From contig NZ_QTXL01000005.1 in assembly GCF_003461625.1 (NCBI RefSeq), forward strand, positions 1-64,000: a stretch of DNA of 64,000 nucleotides, read 5' to 3'. The stretch comes from Clostridium sp. AF15-31. GTDB lineage: Bacteria > Bacillota > Clostridia > Lachnospirales > Lachnospiraceae. Under the pieces are notes generated by a model. It had not been told where the DNA came from. It searched no databases and saw nothing but the letters and a program-made list of their open reading frames with translations. A program made the position numbers and the translations under genes. Positions 1 through 8,296 of the stretch are shown in pieces (the stretch's first letter is position 1; the number at the start of each line of letters is the position of its first letter).

Positions 1-174
1 AACAGTTGATATAATACTAAATCAGACGTCAGATGTCAACACTTTTTTTGACATTTTTTGCATTTTTTTATTATGCCTGAAAAAAGCCCCAAATATGGCT
101 GTTATACTTATATATATAACTGTCCATATTCAAGGCTTCCGTCTGATATTCTCTATCTGTATATATTAAAACTT
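1..174. other. Intergenic edge region without a gene
   Basis: AT-rich DNA downstream of the minus-strand htrA gene, running to the window edge. It has a TATAAT at 10-15 and several T-runs near 43-70 but no convincing coding frame. A weak AGCC/GGCT pairing near 87-102 could take part in termination, but I see no clear hairpin with a T-tract. The neighbouring gene lies outside the window. Confidence 0.4.
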
Positions 175-1884
175 CTAGTTATTCTGGGTCAAATCTTCTG
201 TCTTTGCTTCCAGAGTTGCTTTTACAGTTTTCTTAACATATTCGCCTTTTTCATTTCTGTAGAATTCGATCTCGATCTCATCGCCAACCTTTCCACTTGC
301 TATTTGGCTTTGAAGATCTGTACTGTCTGAAATATCATTTCCATCAATACCTACAATGATATCACCTGTAAGAAGTCCGCATTTCTCTGCCGGAGATCCT
401 TCACTTACCGAATATACATATACTCCTTCCGGCATATTCAGTCCTTCTGCATATTCAGATGTGATATTTTTAACGGTTACACCAAGATAGGTTGATCCTG
501 ATTTGGTTGTACTCTTGCCTGCAAGAATATCGTTGATGATATCCTGTATATCGGATATAGGAAGTGCGTAGCCCATTCCTTCTACTGTACTGTCTACATA
601 TTTCGCTGTGTTCATACCGATCAGTTCGCCCTTCATATTTACAAGAGCACCACCACTGTTACCAGGGTTGATAGCTGCATCAGTCTGAAGAACCTTTACA
701 GTTCCGTCATCTACACTGACTTCACGGTCAAGAGCACTGATATATCCTACTGTTACCGACTGTCCATATCCAAGTGCGTTACCAATAGCGATACATGGAT
801 CTCCGGCTCTTAAGTTCTCGGATGAACCGATCGTGATCTCTTTGATCTGACTTAATGTGTCGTCCTTGATCTTCTTTAACGGAACGGTTACAACCGCTAC
901 ATCATTTGATTCGTCATAGCCTTTTACTTCTGCACCGGCTGATTCACCATCTATAAATCCTGCTGATAATTCTTTTGCATCCTTTACCACATGATAGTTC
1001 GTCAGGATATAAAGGCTTGTTTCATCTTTTCCGATTATGATACCTGAGCCTGCTCCTGACTGCTCCTGCTCATAGGTATCAAACCAGTACTGATATGTTG
1101 TTACATATGTTCCTGTTATGGATACAATGGATGGCATTACAGTTGCACTTACATCTGCTACACTGTAGTCACCGGTGCTTCCGGATGCATTTGCATCGAG
1201 CAAAGCGGAGCTTGTAGTTGTATCTGATCCAATCTGAACCGTCTGATTTTCTTTCTTTAAGAACTTATCGCTTCCATACCGGACACCCTGGAAGACACAG
1301 CCTGCAACCAGTCCGAAGACAACTGCCGCAGCTATAGTCGTTGCTACCTTCTTTCCTGTGCTTCTTCCACCGTTTGTTTTCTTCATTTCCTTCTTAGCTT
1401 TTTTATCTGCTTTCTTCTTTGCTGAGCGTACCATCTTTTCTGATTTTTTCTTTTCCTTCTCAGCAGCCTTCTGCATTGCTTTATTTACATTTTCGGAATA
1501 ACCATTCATATTCTGCGTGGAAGCTCCTGTACCCTGTGCAGCATTTCCTGATGGATTCGTGTAAGCTGATGTATAGCCGGTCTGGCTGTTATATCCTGCA
1601 TGCTGATTACTGGAGTAAAATGCACCGCCAAAATACATATTCTGTCCCGGTGTTCCATGATACATACTACTCTGTGCATTCTGCCGGTTATATGCATTTG
1701 CGTTCTGTTCTGCACCAGTCTGTCCATATACGTTGCTGCTTCCATAGTTCTGTCCATAGGAGCTATTCTCATTCTGCATATTCATCTGTTCAGTCGTCTG
1801 TTCGGAAGCTGTCTGTGTCTGTTCCTGTGTTTGGCTTTCTGAGTCGAACTGACGATCCTGTTCTTCTCTAAAATTCTCATCCAT
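175..1884 (-). CDS. htrA: Membrane-anchored HtrA/DegP-type serine protease with PDZ domain
   Basis: Envelope quality-control protease expected to cut misfolded proteins outside the membrane. From the start the protein has a Gln/Asn/Ser/Tyr-rich region (about residues 1-135), a Lys-rich stretch (135-175), one transmembrane segment (about 180-200), a trypsin-like domain and a C-terminal PDZ domain (about 470-560). The triad is visible as His in ILTNYHVV (about 298), Asp in ESNDVAVV (about 328) and Ser in NPGNSGGAL (about 410), so it should be active. I chose the ATG at 1884, preceded by AAGG at good spacing, over a TTG two codons upstream. The N-terminus is much longer than in Bacillus HtrA and of low complexity. 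It is probably monocistronic and divergent from the next gene. Confidence 0.93.
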   Translation of the reverse strand: MDENFREEQDRQFDSESQTQEQTQTASEQTTEQMNMQNENSSYGQNYGSSNVYGQTGAEQNANAYNRQNAQSSMYHGTPGQNMYFGGAFYSSNQHAGYNSQTGYTSAYTNPSGNAAQGTGASTQNMNGYSENVNKAMQKAAEKEKKKSEKMVRSAKKKADKKAKKEMKKTNGGRSTGKKVATTIAAAVVFGLVAGCVFQGVRYGSDKFLKKENQTVQIGSDTTTSSALLDANASGSTGDYSVADVSATVMPSIVSITGTYVTTYQYWFDTYEQEQSGAGSGIIIGKDETSLYILTNYHVVKDAKELSAGFIDGESAGAEVKGYDESNDVAVVTVPLKKIKDDTLSQIKEITIGSSENLRAGDPCIAIGNALGYGQSVTVGYISALDREVSVDDGTVKVLQTDAAINPGNSGGALVNMKGELIGMNTAKYVDSTVEGMGYALPISDIQDIINDILAGKSTTKSGSTYLGVTVKNITSEYAEGLNMPEGVYVYSVSEGSPAEKCGLLTGDIIVGIDGNDISDSTDLQSQIASGKVGDEIEIEFYRNEKGEYVKKTVKATLEAKTEDLTQNN

Positions 1885-1953
1885 AATCAATCATCCTTTC
1901 TTTCTATGTAACAGCAGCTTTCTTTTGTTTACTGCTCTCTTTCTTATTTACAG

Positions 1954-1981
1954 GTTATACTATAATCTGTAATTGTGTAAG
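1954..1981 (-). promoter_or_regulatory. Possible sigma-A promoter of htrA
   Basis: Read on the minus strand: CTTACA (1976-1981), 16-base spacer, TATAAC (1954-1959). It lies about 70 bases upstream of the htrA start. The -35 is imperfect, so this is a tentative call. Confidence 0.4.
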
Positions 1982-2054
1982 AAGTGTGTTTTCCATGTAG
2001 AAGAAATGTGTTTTTCGTGTATAAAAATTTTGAACAACTTACATTTATTTATGC

Positions 2055-2083
2055 TTGACTTCATATAGAAATTGAAATACAGT
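2055..2083 (+). promoter_or_regulatory. Possible promoter for the small protein / ABC exporter operon
   Basis: TTGACT (2055-2060), 17-base spacer, TACAGT (2078-2083), about 80 bases before the first gene. A second candidate nearer the gene is TTGTGG followed after 17 bases by TATATA. Both point rightwards into the operon beginning at 2164. Confidence 0.5.
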
Positions 2084-2163
2084 TTTTTATGACAGATTAC
2101 AGAATGATTTTTGTGGTATGCAATATTTTTACATATATAATATAGAAATTGAGGTTTTAACTT

Positions 2164-2436
2164 ATGTTCCGAGTATGGGGTAAAATAATGAAAGATAACC
2201 GGCTGGTAAAAGATACGGTTGTCTGTATAGATGATATATCTTTGACACGAACAAAAAAGGTATACAAAGCATTAGAGGAAATGTGCTATGAATTTGATCT
2301 GGCAAAACCAATCTGGCTGAAGAAAAATCAAAATGATTTTATTCTCCACGCAAGAACACGTTTCGATCATGATAATTTCGTAGAAGCGATTGAATTCGAC
2401 TATCTGGATTTTCAGGTTATTGAAGAGGATTATTAA
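2164..2436 (+). CDS. Small acidic protein of unknown function
   Basis: A 90-residue soluble protein with no signal peptide or membrane segment. It has alternating charged and aromatic residues and an acidic tail ending VIEEDY. I do not recognise the family with certainty; small proteins with a similar DYLDFQVIEED-like ending seem familiar from Clostridia. The start could be 2164 (GAGG about 9 bases upstream) or the in-frame ATG at 2188 (GGGG 7-8 bases upstream). It ends one base before the ABC ATPase start, so it is likely co-transcribed with the exporter, but a functional link is not established. Confidence 0.6.
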   Translation: MFRVWGKIMKDNRLVKDTVVCIDDISLTRTKKVYKALEEMCYEFDLAKPIWLKKNQNDFILHARTRFDHDNFVEAIEFDYLDFQVIEEDY

Positions 2437-2437
2437 T

Positions 2438-3076
2438 ATGTTTACTGTAAATGATATTGGGAAAAATTATAAAAAGAAAATGGTACTAAATCATATCTCC
2501 CTGCAAGTTGCACCCGGTGAATGTGTCGGACTTCTGGGAATCAACGGTTCCGGAAAATCAACGCTGCTTGGTATTCTGTCCGGTGGTCTCCGACAGGATC
2601 ATGGCACTTATTCTTTTGACGAACCGGATAAAACGACCAGCTTTCTTCCACAGGAAAATCCACTGATCCCGGAGCTGTCCGGTCTGGATAATCTGAAGCT
2701 CTGGTACTCCGGCAGATCTGCCGAACTAAACAGCACCTACAGCCGCTCTATCTTGAAAAAACTCGGTGTAGATACATTTCTCCATCAGAAGGTAAGTACA
2801 ATGTCCGGTGGTATGAAGAAACGTCTGAGCCTTGCTATCTGTATGCTGGAGCAGCCGGATCTTTTATTACTGGATGAACCGCTTGCTGCGTTAGATCTTC
2901 TCTGTAAAAAAGGAATTCTGGACTATCTGAAGGAATATACCGGTAATGGAGGCAGCATTATCGTTGCAACACATGAAGAAGATGCGCTCTCCATCTGTAA
3001 TCGCATCTATATCTTAAAAGATGGTTTACTACAGGAAGCAAATGGTACAGATTATGCAGCCATGCTTCGTGCCTGA
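2438..3076 (+). CDS. ABC transporter ATP-binding protein
   Basis: Nucleotide-binding subunit that would power the two membrane proteins encoded next. Walker A is GINGSGKST (about residues 35-43), the signature is MSGGMKKR, and Walker B LLLLDEP is followed by the H-loop in VATHEED. The length of about 212 residues is normal for a single-domain ABC-2 ATPase. The ATG at 2438 has GAGG at suitable spacing from the end of the preceding gene; the open frame upstream of it overlaps that gene and is not needed. The substrate cannot be told from the sequence; this ABC-2 type usually exports peptides, drugs or lipids. Confidence 0.92.
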   Translation: MFTVNDIGKNYKKKMVLNHISLQVAPGECVGLLGINGSGKSTLLGILSGGLRQDHGTYSFDEPDKTTSFLPQENPLIPELSGLDNLKLWYSGRSAELNSTYSRSILKKLGVDTFLHQKVSTMSGGMKKRLSLAICMLEQPDLLLLDEPLAALDLLCKKGILDYLKEYTGNGGSIIVATHEEDALSICNRIYILKDGLLQEANGTDYAAMLRA

Positions 3077-3082
3077 TTCAGA

Positions 3083-4219
3083 TTGGATGTGAATGTTCTT
3101 ATGTTTTTTCGATTATTTCTAACAGACCTTAAAAGAATAAAGCAGCGGTTTCTTCCGCTTGTCCTGATCACTCTCATTCTGGCGGTCGGACTCTCTGTCG
3201 TCGTTCTGCTGTCGAACCGGTTATTATATAATGAGCAGACCATCGAACCGGTCAATGTCGGGCTGGTTGCTGATGCATCTTCTCCTTATGCCAAGATGGC
3301 ATATTCTATGGTAAGTGAAATGGACAGCTACCGGGCTACCTGCCATTTCATCGAGATAGCTTCCGAAGATCACGGCAGACAGATGCTTGCAAACGACGAG
3401 ATCAAGGCGCTGATCATCATTCCTGATAATATCATCAACAGCATTATGTACGGAGAGGACAATCCGATCACAGTCATTTACAATCAGGATGGTACTTTAG
3501 AGACATACACTCTAAATGAGGTGTTCAAATCTACCTCATCGATGCTTGCTACTGCACAGGCTGCAACTACGATCATTTATCAGGGCGCATATCAAATGGG
3601 GCTCCCGGATGCTGCACTGGAACAAATTGCAACGGACGCCGATAATCTCTACATGGATTATGTCTTATCCAGAACAGAGCTTTATATTAAAGAAGATTTA
3701 CAGCTTACCGGAGCTTACACTCCTTATCAGTATTACATGGTATCAGGGCTGCTGCTTCTGCTGTTCTTCAGCGGAATCGTCTTTTTATCTTTTATAAAAG
3801 GAAATTCTGATACATTACGTCTTCGTCTGAAGCTTCACGGAATCACCAGAATACACATTGTGCTCAGTCAGTATCTGACACTTACGATCGCATTATTTCT
3901 GATCTATGCAATACTGTTCTTTGGCTGTATGGTCGGAGGTATGATCGGTCATTTTGCCCCTTTGCAGTTTCATATATCGGGATTTTTTAACGGAATACCT
4001 GCGATCCTGTTCATCGGATTTGTTATTCTGCTGATCGGGTATCTGCCAGCCGGATATTCCGGGGCATGCCTGCTGTTATTTTTGACAGCTTTCCTGCTGG
4101 CTTATATCGGCGGCGGTATCGTTCCGGTCAGACTTCTGCCTGACTTCATCCAGAATTTTGCTGAACATACCCCGTATTATCAACTGTTAGACCACTTATG
4201 TAATGGCTTTTACCATTAA
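3083..4219 (+). CDS. ABC-2 type permease subunit 1
   Basis: Membrane subunit of the exporter, 378 residues. It has one N-terminal transmembrane helix (about 18-42), a large extracytoplasmic domain (about 45-215) and a cluster of about five helices to the C-terminus, the layout of ABC2_membrane_3-like permeases. The frame begins with TTG at 3083, six bases after the ATPase stop. The ATG at 3101 is an alternative, and neither has a clear ribosome binding site, so translational coupling is likely. The last residues lie three bases before the second permease. Confidence 0.85.
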   Translation: MDVNVLMFFRLFLTDLKRIKQRFLPLVLITLILAVGLSVVVLLSNRLLYNEQTIEPVNVGLVADASSPYAKMAYSMVSEMDSYRATCHFIEIASEDHGRQMLANDEIKALIIIPDNIINSIMYGEDNPITVIYNQDGTLETYTLNEVFKSTSSMLATAQAATTIIYQGAYQMGLPDAALEQIATDADNLYMDYVLSRTELYIKEDLQLTGAYTPYQYYMVSGLLLLLFFSGIVFLSFIKGNSDTLRLRLKLHGITRIHIVLSQYLTLTIALFLIYAILFFGCMVGGMIGHFAPLQFHISGFFNGIPAILFIGFVILLIGYLPAGYSGACLLLFLTAFLLAYIGGGIVPVRLLPDFIQNFAEHTPYYQLLDHLCNGFYH

Positions 4220-4222
4220 TCG

Positions 4223-5272
4223 ATGAAAGGACAACTGCTTATGCTGTTACGTCAATACAGAATCCTGTTAAAACGGACTTCAAAAAAATTCATCAATCTT
4301 CTGTTACTGCTGATCATTCCGCTCACGGCATTCTTTGTGAAAAATCTGCCTGAGGAAGAAAAAAGCACGGTATTCATTTGTGGATATTATATGGAAGAAT
4401 CAAACAGTTACCTGACACAGGTGGAACAGGATCTCTCCGAGCATCAGGACTGCTTTATTTTCGAGAAATGCGTTTCCATGGAGGAATTAAAGGATCAAGT
4501 TGCATCCGGGCGATATGACTGTGGATTTGCATTTGACAATGGTTTTTCTGATGCATTTATACATGATATCAAGAACTGTCACATCCGCTTATACACTTCC
4601 CCATCCTCGATGTTCCAGACAATTTTTTCCGAAACATTATTTGACCGGCTGTTGGATGCTTTCTCGCCGGCTATTGCCATCAACTATCTGGCATCGAATT
4701 CTGCCACAAAAGACTTTTATCGGAGTTCTTTCCAGTCATATCTGGAAGATCAATACAGAAATTATATGAACAGTGATTCTGTCTTCCGGTTATCTGTCAA
4801 TAATATAGGAGCCTACCACGGAACAACCGACCGCGTAGATCTGTTCCCGGTTCATGCATTTACCGGTTTTCTTCTGTTCTTATCTTCTCTGGTCGGTTTG
4901 CTGGTCTATCTGAAGGATCAGGATGAACACATCTATGACAGAGTATCCAAACGGAAAAGACTGCGTTTCTGTCTGACCGGTATTCTTGCTAATATAACAC
5001 CGGTATGGCTGGTCAGTGTAGTTACGCTCTACTTATATGAGCAGCCGGAAGCCATCCTGCCATTTCTGTTAAAGATGTTCGGATATATACTGCTGTGTTT
5101 GCTGTTCACTTTTATCTGTCTGCTTATCTTCCGACATTATAAGCCGTTTGTATCGGCTCTGCCGGTTCTTGTAATCTGCACTTTGATCTTCTCGCCGATC
5201 TTCCTGCATCTGGAGGATTATGCGCCGATCCTGCGGTATCTGTCCTACCTTTTTCCGCCGACCTTTTTTTAG
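4223..5272 (+). CDS. ABC-2 type permease subunit 2, possibly lacking the last helix
   Basis: Second membrane subunit, 349 residues, with the same layout as its neighbour: helix near 24-42, extracytoplasmic domain to about 210, then helices to the end. It stops at LFPPTFF directly after a hydrophobic stretch and just before the terminator. Many permeases of this type have a further helix here, so it may be slightly truncated or just a short variant. Together with the ATPase and the first permease it should form a heterodimeric exporter. Confidence 0.82.
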   Translation: MKGQLLMLLRQYRILLKRTSKKFINLLLLLIIPLTAFFVKNLPEEEKSTVFICGYYMEESNSYLTQVEQDLSEHQDCFIFEKCVSMEELKDQVASGRYDCGFAFDNGFSDAFIHDIKNCHIRLYTSPSSMFQTIFSETLFDRLLDAFSPAIAINYLASNSATKDFYRSSFQSYLEDQYRNYMNSDSVFRLSVNNIGAYHGTTDRVDLFPVHAFTGFLLFLSSLVGLLVYLKDQDEHIYDRVSKRKRLRFCLTGILANITPVWLVSVVTLYLYEQPEAILPFLLKMFGYILLCLLFTFICLLIFRHYKPFVSALPVLVICTLIFSPIFLHLEDYAPILRYLSYLFPPTFF

Positions 5273-5280
5273 GGAAAACA

Positions 5281-5330
5281 AAAATAAGCTTGCCTGTGAC
5301 GCTATATGACGCTACAGGCAAGCTTATTTT
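5281..5330. terminator. Bidirectional intrinsic terminator
   Basis: Perfect 17-bp inverted repeat: AAAATAAGCTTGCCTGT at 5281-5297 and its complement at 5314-5330, with a 16-base loop. The A-run on one side and T-run on the other let it end both the exporter operon (+) and the convergent yigZ gene (-). Confidence 0.9.
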
Positions 5331-5373
5331 ATATTTACTTTAAATTAATTGGCGCAAAAAGAATGAGCCTTGT

Positions 5374-5994
5374 TTATACGAATTTCTCGCCATTTTCGTC
5401 GATTACAGCGCGGGCTGCTGTTGCTTCTGTAATCTTCTTTTCGATCATAGATACATCGGAGACAGGGACTGCTGTATGGAAGATTACGTCTGCGCCGTAT
5501 TCTGTATTCTCTATGCTGATCTCATTTGTTGATAAGAGATACTGTACTTTGCCGGAATCATTATAGGAGCAGGTGATATCCATAAGCTTCATGCGCTGCA
5601 TCTGGTGAATGCCGGCATCTGCAAGGGCAAGCTTAGCGGCTTCTGTATATGCCCGGACAAGCCCTCCTGTTCCAAGCAGAGTACCACCGAAATATCTTGT
5701 AACCACAATACAAATATCTGTTACCTGATTTCCCGATATCACTTCTAATATCGGTTTTCCAGCTGTTCCCTGCGGTTCTCCGTCATCTGAAAAACGATAA
5801 AGGGTATTCTCTTTTCCGATTGCAAATGCATGGCAATTGTGTCGTGCATCATAATGTTTTTTCTTGACACTTTCTACAAACGCATATGCTTCTTCTTCTG
5901 AAGAAACCGGCTGTGCATAACCGATAAATCTGGATTTCTTCTCAACTATCTCATCGATGCCCGGTGTCAGTATTGTGTTATATGAATCTACCAT
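5374..5994 (-). CDS. yigZ: YigZ/IMPACT-family protein
   Basis: A 206-residue protein of the UPF0029/IMPACT family, recognised by the central block RYFGGTLLGTGGLVRAY and the preceding DDGEPQGTAGKP. The family has an N-terminal ribosomal-S5-like fold and a C-terminal ferredoxin-like domain. The eukaryotic homologue regulates GCN2; the bacterial role is not settled. It ends close to the shared terminator and follows nrdR by 12 bases, so the two are probably co-transcribed. Confidence 0.92.
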   Translation of the reverse strand: MVDSYNTILTPGIDEIVEKKSRFIGYAQPVSSEEEAYAFVESVKKKHYDARHNCHAFAIGKENTLYRFSDDGEPQGTAGKPILEVISGNQVTDICIVVTRYFGGTLLGTGGLVRAYTEAAKLALADAGIHQMQRMKLMDITCSYNDSGKVQYLLSTNEISIENTEYGADVIFHTAVPVSDVSMIEKKITEATAARAVIDENGEKFV

Positions 5995-6006
5995 GATTGT
6001 TCCCGT

Positions 6007-6474
6007 CTATTTCTTGTCAGAATTTGCAGATAATAACTTACTCAGCTCATTCATAAATGTATTCACATCTTTGAACTCTCTGTATACAGAAGCAAATCTT
6101 ACATAAGCTACCTGATCCAGATCCTTGATCTTATCCATAACGATCTCACCGATTGTTGTACTCTCTACTTCTTTTGCCTCCAGATTAAAGATTTCGTTCT
6201 CGATATCATCGATACACTTGGATATCTGTTCCGCAGATACCGGTCTTTTATGACAGGATCTTATGATACCGGATTCGATCTTCTTTCTGTCATAAGTCTC
6301 TCTGTTCTTATCCTTTTTGATTACGATAAGCGGGATCGTCTCAACCTTTTCATACGTCGTAAAACGTCTGCCACAGGCATCGCACTGTCTTCTTCTTCGA
6401 ATCGAACAACCGTCATCCGCCGGTCTGGAATCTATAACTCTTGTATCATCAACATAACAAAATGGACATCTCAT
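6007..6474 (-). CDS. nrdR: Transcriptional repressor NrdR
   Basis: Zinc-ribbon and ATP-cone repressor of ribonucleotide reductase genes. The N-terminus MRCPFC with CDACGRRF forms the four-cysteine zinc site, separated by RVIDSRPADDG and the basic IRRRRQC typical of NrdR. The ATP-cone follows (about 45-135) with the VIKKDKNRETYDRKKI motif. The length of 155 residues is standard. No ribonucleotide reductase genes lie in the window, so its targets are elsewhere. Confidence 0.97.
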   Translation of the reverse strand: MRCPFCYVDDTRVIDSRPADDGCSIRRRRQCDACGRRFTTYEKVETIPLIVIKKDKNRETYDRKKIESGIIRSCHKRPVSAEQISKCIDDIENEIFNLEAKEVESTTIGEIVMDKIKDLDQVAYVRFASVYREFKDVNTFMNELSKLLSANSDKK

Positions 6475-6530
6475 GTTTTTGCCTCCGTAAATCAGGGAAA
6501 ATTATTTTATCCCCTCTATTTTCTCTGCTA

Positions 6531-6779
6531 CTAACTTTTACATATTCGGGGTGGAATGTCAACTAAAATAATATCCGGCCCGATCTTTACTACATTACAG
6601 AAATCAATGCGATACTCCTCGCAAGATCCAAAGCACCAGAAAATTTTTCCCTGCTCTGGAACAATTATCGCCTCAATTCTTCCGGAGCAGGGATCAAATT
6701 CAATATCTGCAACAAAGCCAAGCCGCTGGCAGTCCTTGCAGTTTATTACTTCTTTTTCTTTTAATTCACAAAATCTCAT
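6531..6779 (-). CDS. YlmC/YmxH-family PRC-barrel protein
   Basis: An 82-residue protein matching the YlmC/YmxH family: MRFCELKEKEVINCKDCQRLG at the N-terminus followed by DIEFDPCSGRIEAIIVP and a C-terminal IILVDI strand. The fold is a PRC-barrel. In Bacillus this family is linked to sporulation, and the name does not prove that this organism forms spores. It lies 57 bases upstream of nrdR on the same strand. Confidence 0.85.
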   Translation of the reverse strand: MRFCELKEKEVINCKDCQRLGFVADIEFDPCSGRIEAIIVPEQGKIFWCFGSCEEYRIDFCNVVKIGPDIILVDIPPRICKS

Positions 6780-6854
6780 CTATATTCCCTTTTCAACAAA
6801 ATCCACCTTCCGTATCATAATATGAAGCAGAGAATATATTTAGACATATAAATT

Positions 6855-6869
6855 ATCGGTTTCACCGAT
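6855..6869 (-). terminator. Weak hairpin after the rnf operon
   Basis: ATCGGT, three-base loop, ACCGAT, followed on the minus strand by the T-rich AATTTATAT. It lies about 50 bases beyond the rnfB stop. The stem is only six pairs, so it is a weak terminator candidate. Confidence 0.4.
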
Positions 6870-6919
6870 CTGCCTATGAATCAGTCACAGCAGTCAGATT
6901 CTGAATCCGATCTCATTGA

Positions 6920-7711
6920 TCAGCTTATGATCTTGACCGGACACTTTCTGGCACATGCGCCACAATGGGTACATTTATCATAATCAATGTGTGCAAGGTT
7001 CTGATCTACCGATACCGCATCAAATTCACAGGATCTGACGCAGAGTGAACAGCCGATACACCCTGCTGAACATACTGCCTTTACTTCTTTTCCTTTTTCC
7101 TTTGAATTACATCTGACACGATGAGGGGCATCGTATGGAACCAGCTCGATCAGATGTCTTGGACAGACATCTACACACTTTCCGCACGCTTTACATTTTT
7201 CCTCATTTACAACTGCAATGCCATCTATAATATCAATCGCACCGAATTCACAGACTGCCTTGCAGGAACCATATCCTGTACAGCCATATGTACAGCCCTT
7301 TGGCCCGTTATTTGGGCTGTTTTGTGCAAGAACACAGGTCTTTGGTCCAACATAGTCATAGACATCCTTTGCCTTCTCACAGTCACCTGCGCATTTGACA
7401 AAGGCTACATACTTAGTGCTTGCTGTATTCTCTACGCCGAGTGCTGCACTGATTGCCTCTGCAACGGCTGCACCTCCAACAGGACATGCAGATGGCGGCA
7501 TCTCACCCTTTGCAATGGCTGCTGCAAGACCATCACAACCGGGATATCCACATCCACCACAGTTATTTCCGGGAAGAAGCTCCCGCACCATAACTGCCTT
7601 TTCATCTACCGGAACTTTAAACTTTTCACCAGCTACACCGAGCAGAATACCAATGATGACACCAACGCCTGCTACAACAGCAACTGCGATCAGAATTGTT
7701 GTAATATCCAT
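6920..7711 (-). CDS. rnfB: Rnf complex subunit B, iron-sulfur electron carrier
   Basis: Carries electrons between reduced ferredoxin and the membrane part of the Rnf complex. It has one N-terminal membrane helix (about 4-25), the Fe4S cysteine motif CGGCGYPGC with a later Cys at 76, and two pairs of ferredoxin-type CxxCxxCxxxCP motifs from about residue 140 to the end. At 263 residues it is complete for a clostridial RnfB. It is the last gene of the operon, 12 bases after rnfA. Confidence 0.96.
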   Translation of the reverse strand: MDITTILIAVAVVAGVGVIIGILLGVAGEKFKVPVDEKAVMVRELLPGNNCGGCGYPGCDGLAAAIAKGEMPPSACPVGGAAVAEAISAALGVENTASTKYVAFVKCAGDCEKAKDVYDYVGPKTCVLAQNSPNNGPKGCTYGCTGYGSCKAVCEFGAIDIIDGIAVVNEEKCKACGKCVDVCPRHLIELVPYDAPHRVRCNSKEKGKEVKAVCSAGCIGCSLCVRSCEFDAVSVDQNLAHIDYDKCTHCGACARKCPVKIIS

Positions 7712-7723
7712 AACGATCCCTCC

Positions 7724-8296
7724 TTATATCAATCCGGCAAAGCCAAAGAACGCTATTGCCATCAGACCTGATGTGATCAGAACGATCGGAGTACCCTTAA
7801 ATGCTTCCGGAATATCACTGTATTCCAACTTCTCACGGATACCTGCAAGGATCGTAATTGAGATCGCAAAACCTACTGCTGAACCAAAACCATTTACTAT
7901 ACTCTCAAGGATCGTATATTCATTCTGTACATTTGAAAGTGCGATACCAAGAACTGCACAGTTTGTTGTGATCAGGGGAAGGTATACTCCAAGTGACTCG
8001 TATAAAGACTTCATATTCTTCTTTAAGAACATCTCTACAAACTGTACCAGTGCCGCTATTACAAGGATGAACACGATTGTATTCAGATAATCTAATCCCA
8101 GCGGGGAAAGGATTCCATAATAAACAATACTCGTTACCGCTGAAGCGATCGTCATTACAAATATAACTGCCCCGCCCATACCGGTTGCTGTGTTTACACT
8201 CTTTGATACGCCAAGGAAAGGACACAGTCCGAGGAACTGGCTTAATATTACATTATTTACGAGGGCTGCTCCAACTGCCAATAATAAAATATGCAT
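7724..8296 (-). CDS. rnfA: Rnf complex subunit A, integral membrane
   Basis: A 190-residue protein with six predicted membrane helices. The two conserved cysteines that, from structural work on Rnf and NQR, hold an iron-sulfur centre between RnfA and RnfE are present: Cys25 in GLCPFLG and Cys113 in TNCAVLG. The start overlaps the rnfE stop by one base (8296), indicating translational coupling. Confidence 0.96.
   Translation of the reverse strand: MHILLLAVGAALVNNVILSQFLGLCPFLGVSKSVNTATGMGGAVIFVMTIASAVTSIVYYGILSPLGLDYLNTIVFILVIAALVQFVEMFLKKNMKSLYESLGVYLPLITTNCAVLGIALSNVQNEYTILESIVNGFGSAVGFAISITILAGIREKLEYSDIPEAFKGTPIVLITSGLMAIAFFGFAGLI

Noticed and set aside
7395..8090. 231-codon open frame on the + strand across rnfB and rnfA
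   Set aside because: Low-complexity Ile/Thr/Pro content, no start signal, and it opposes two clear rnf genes.
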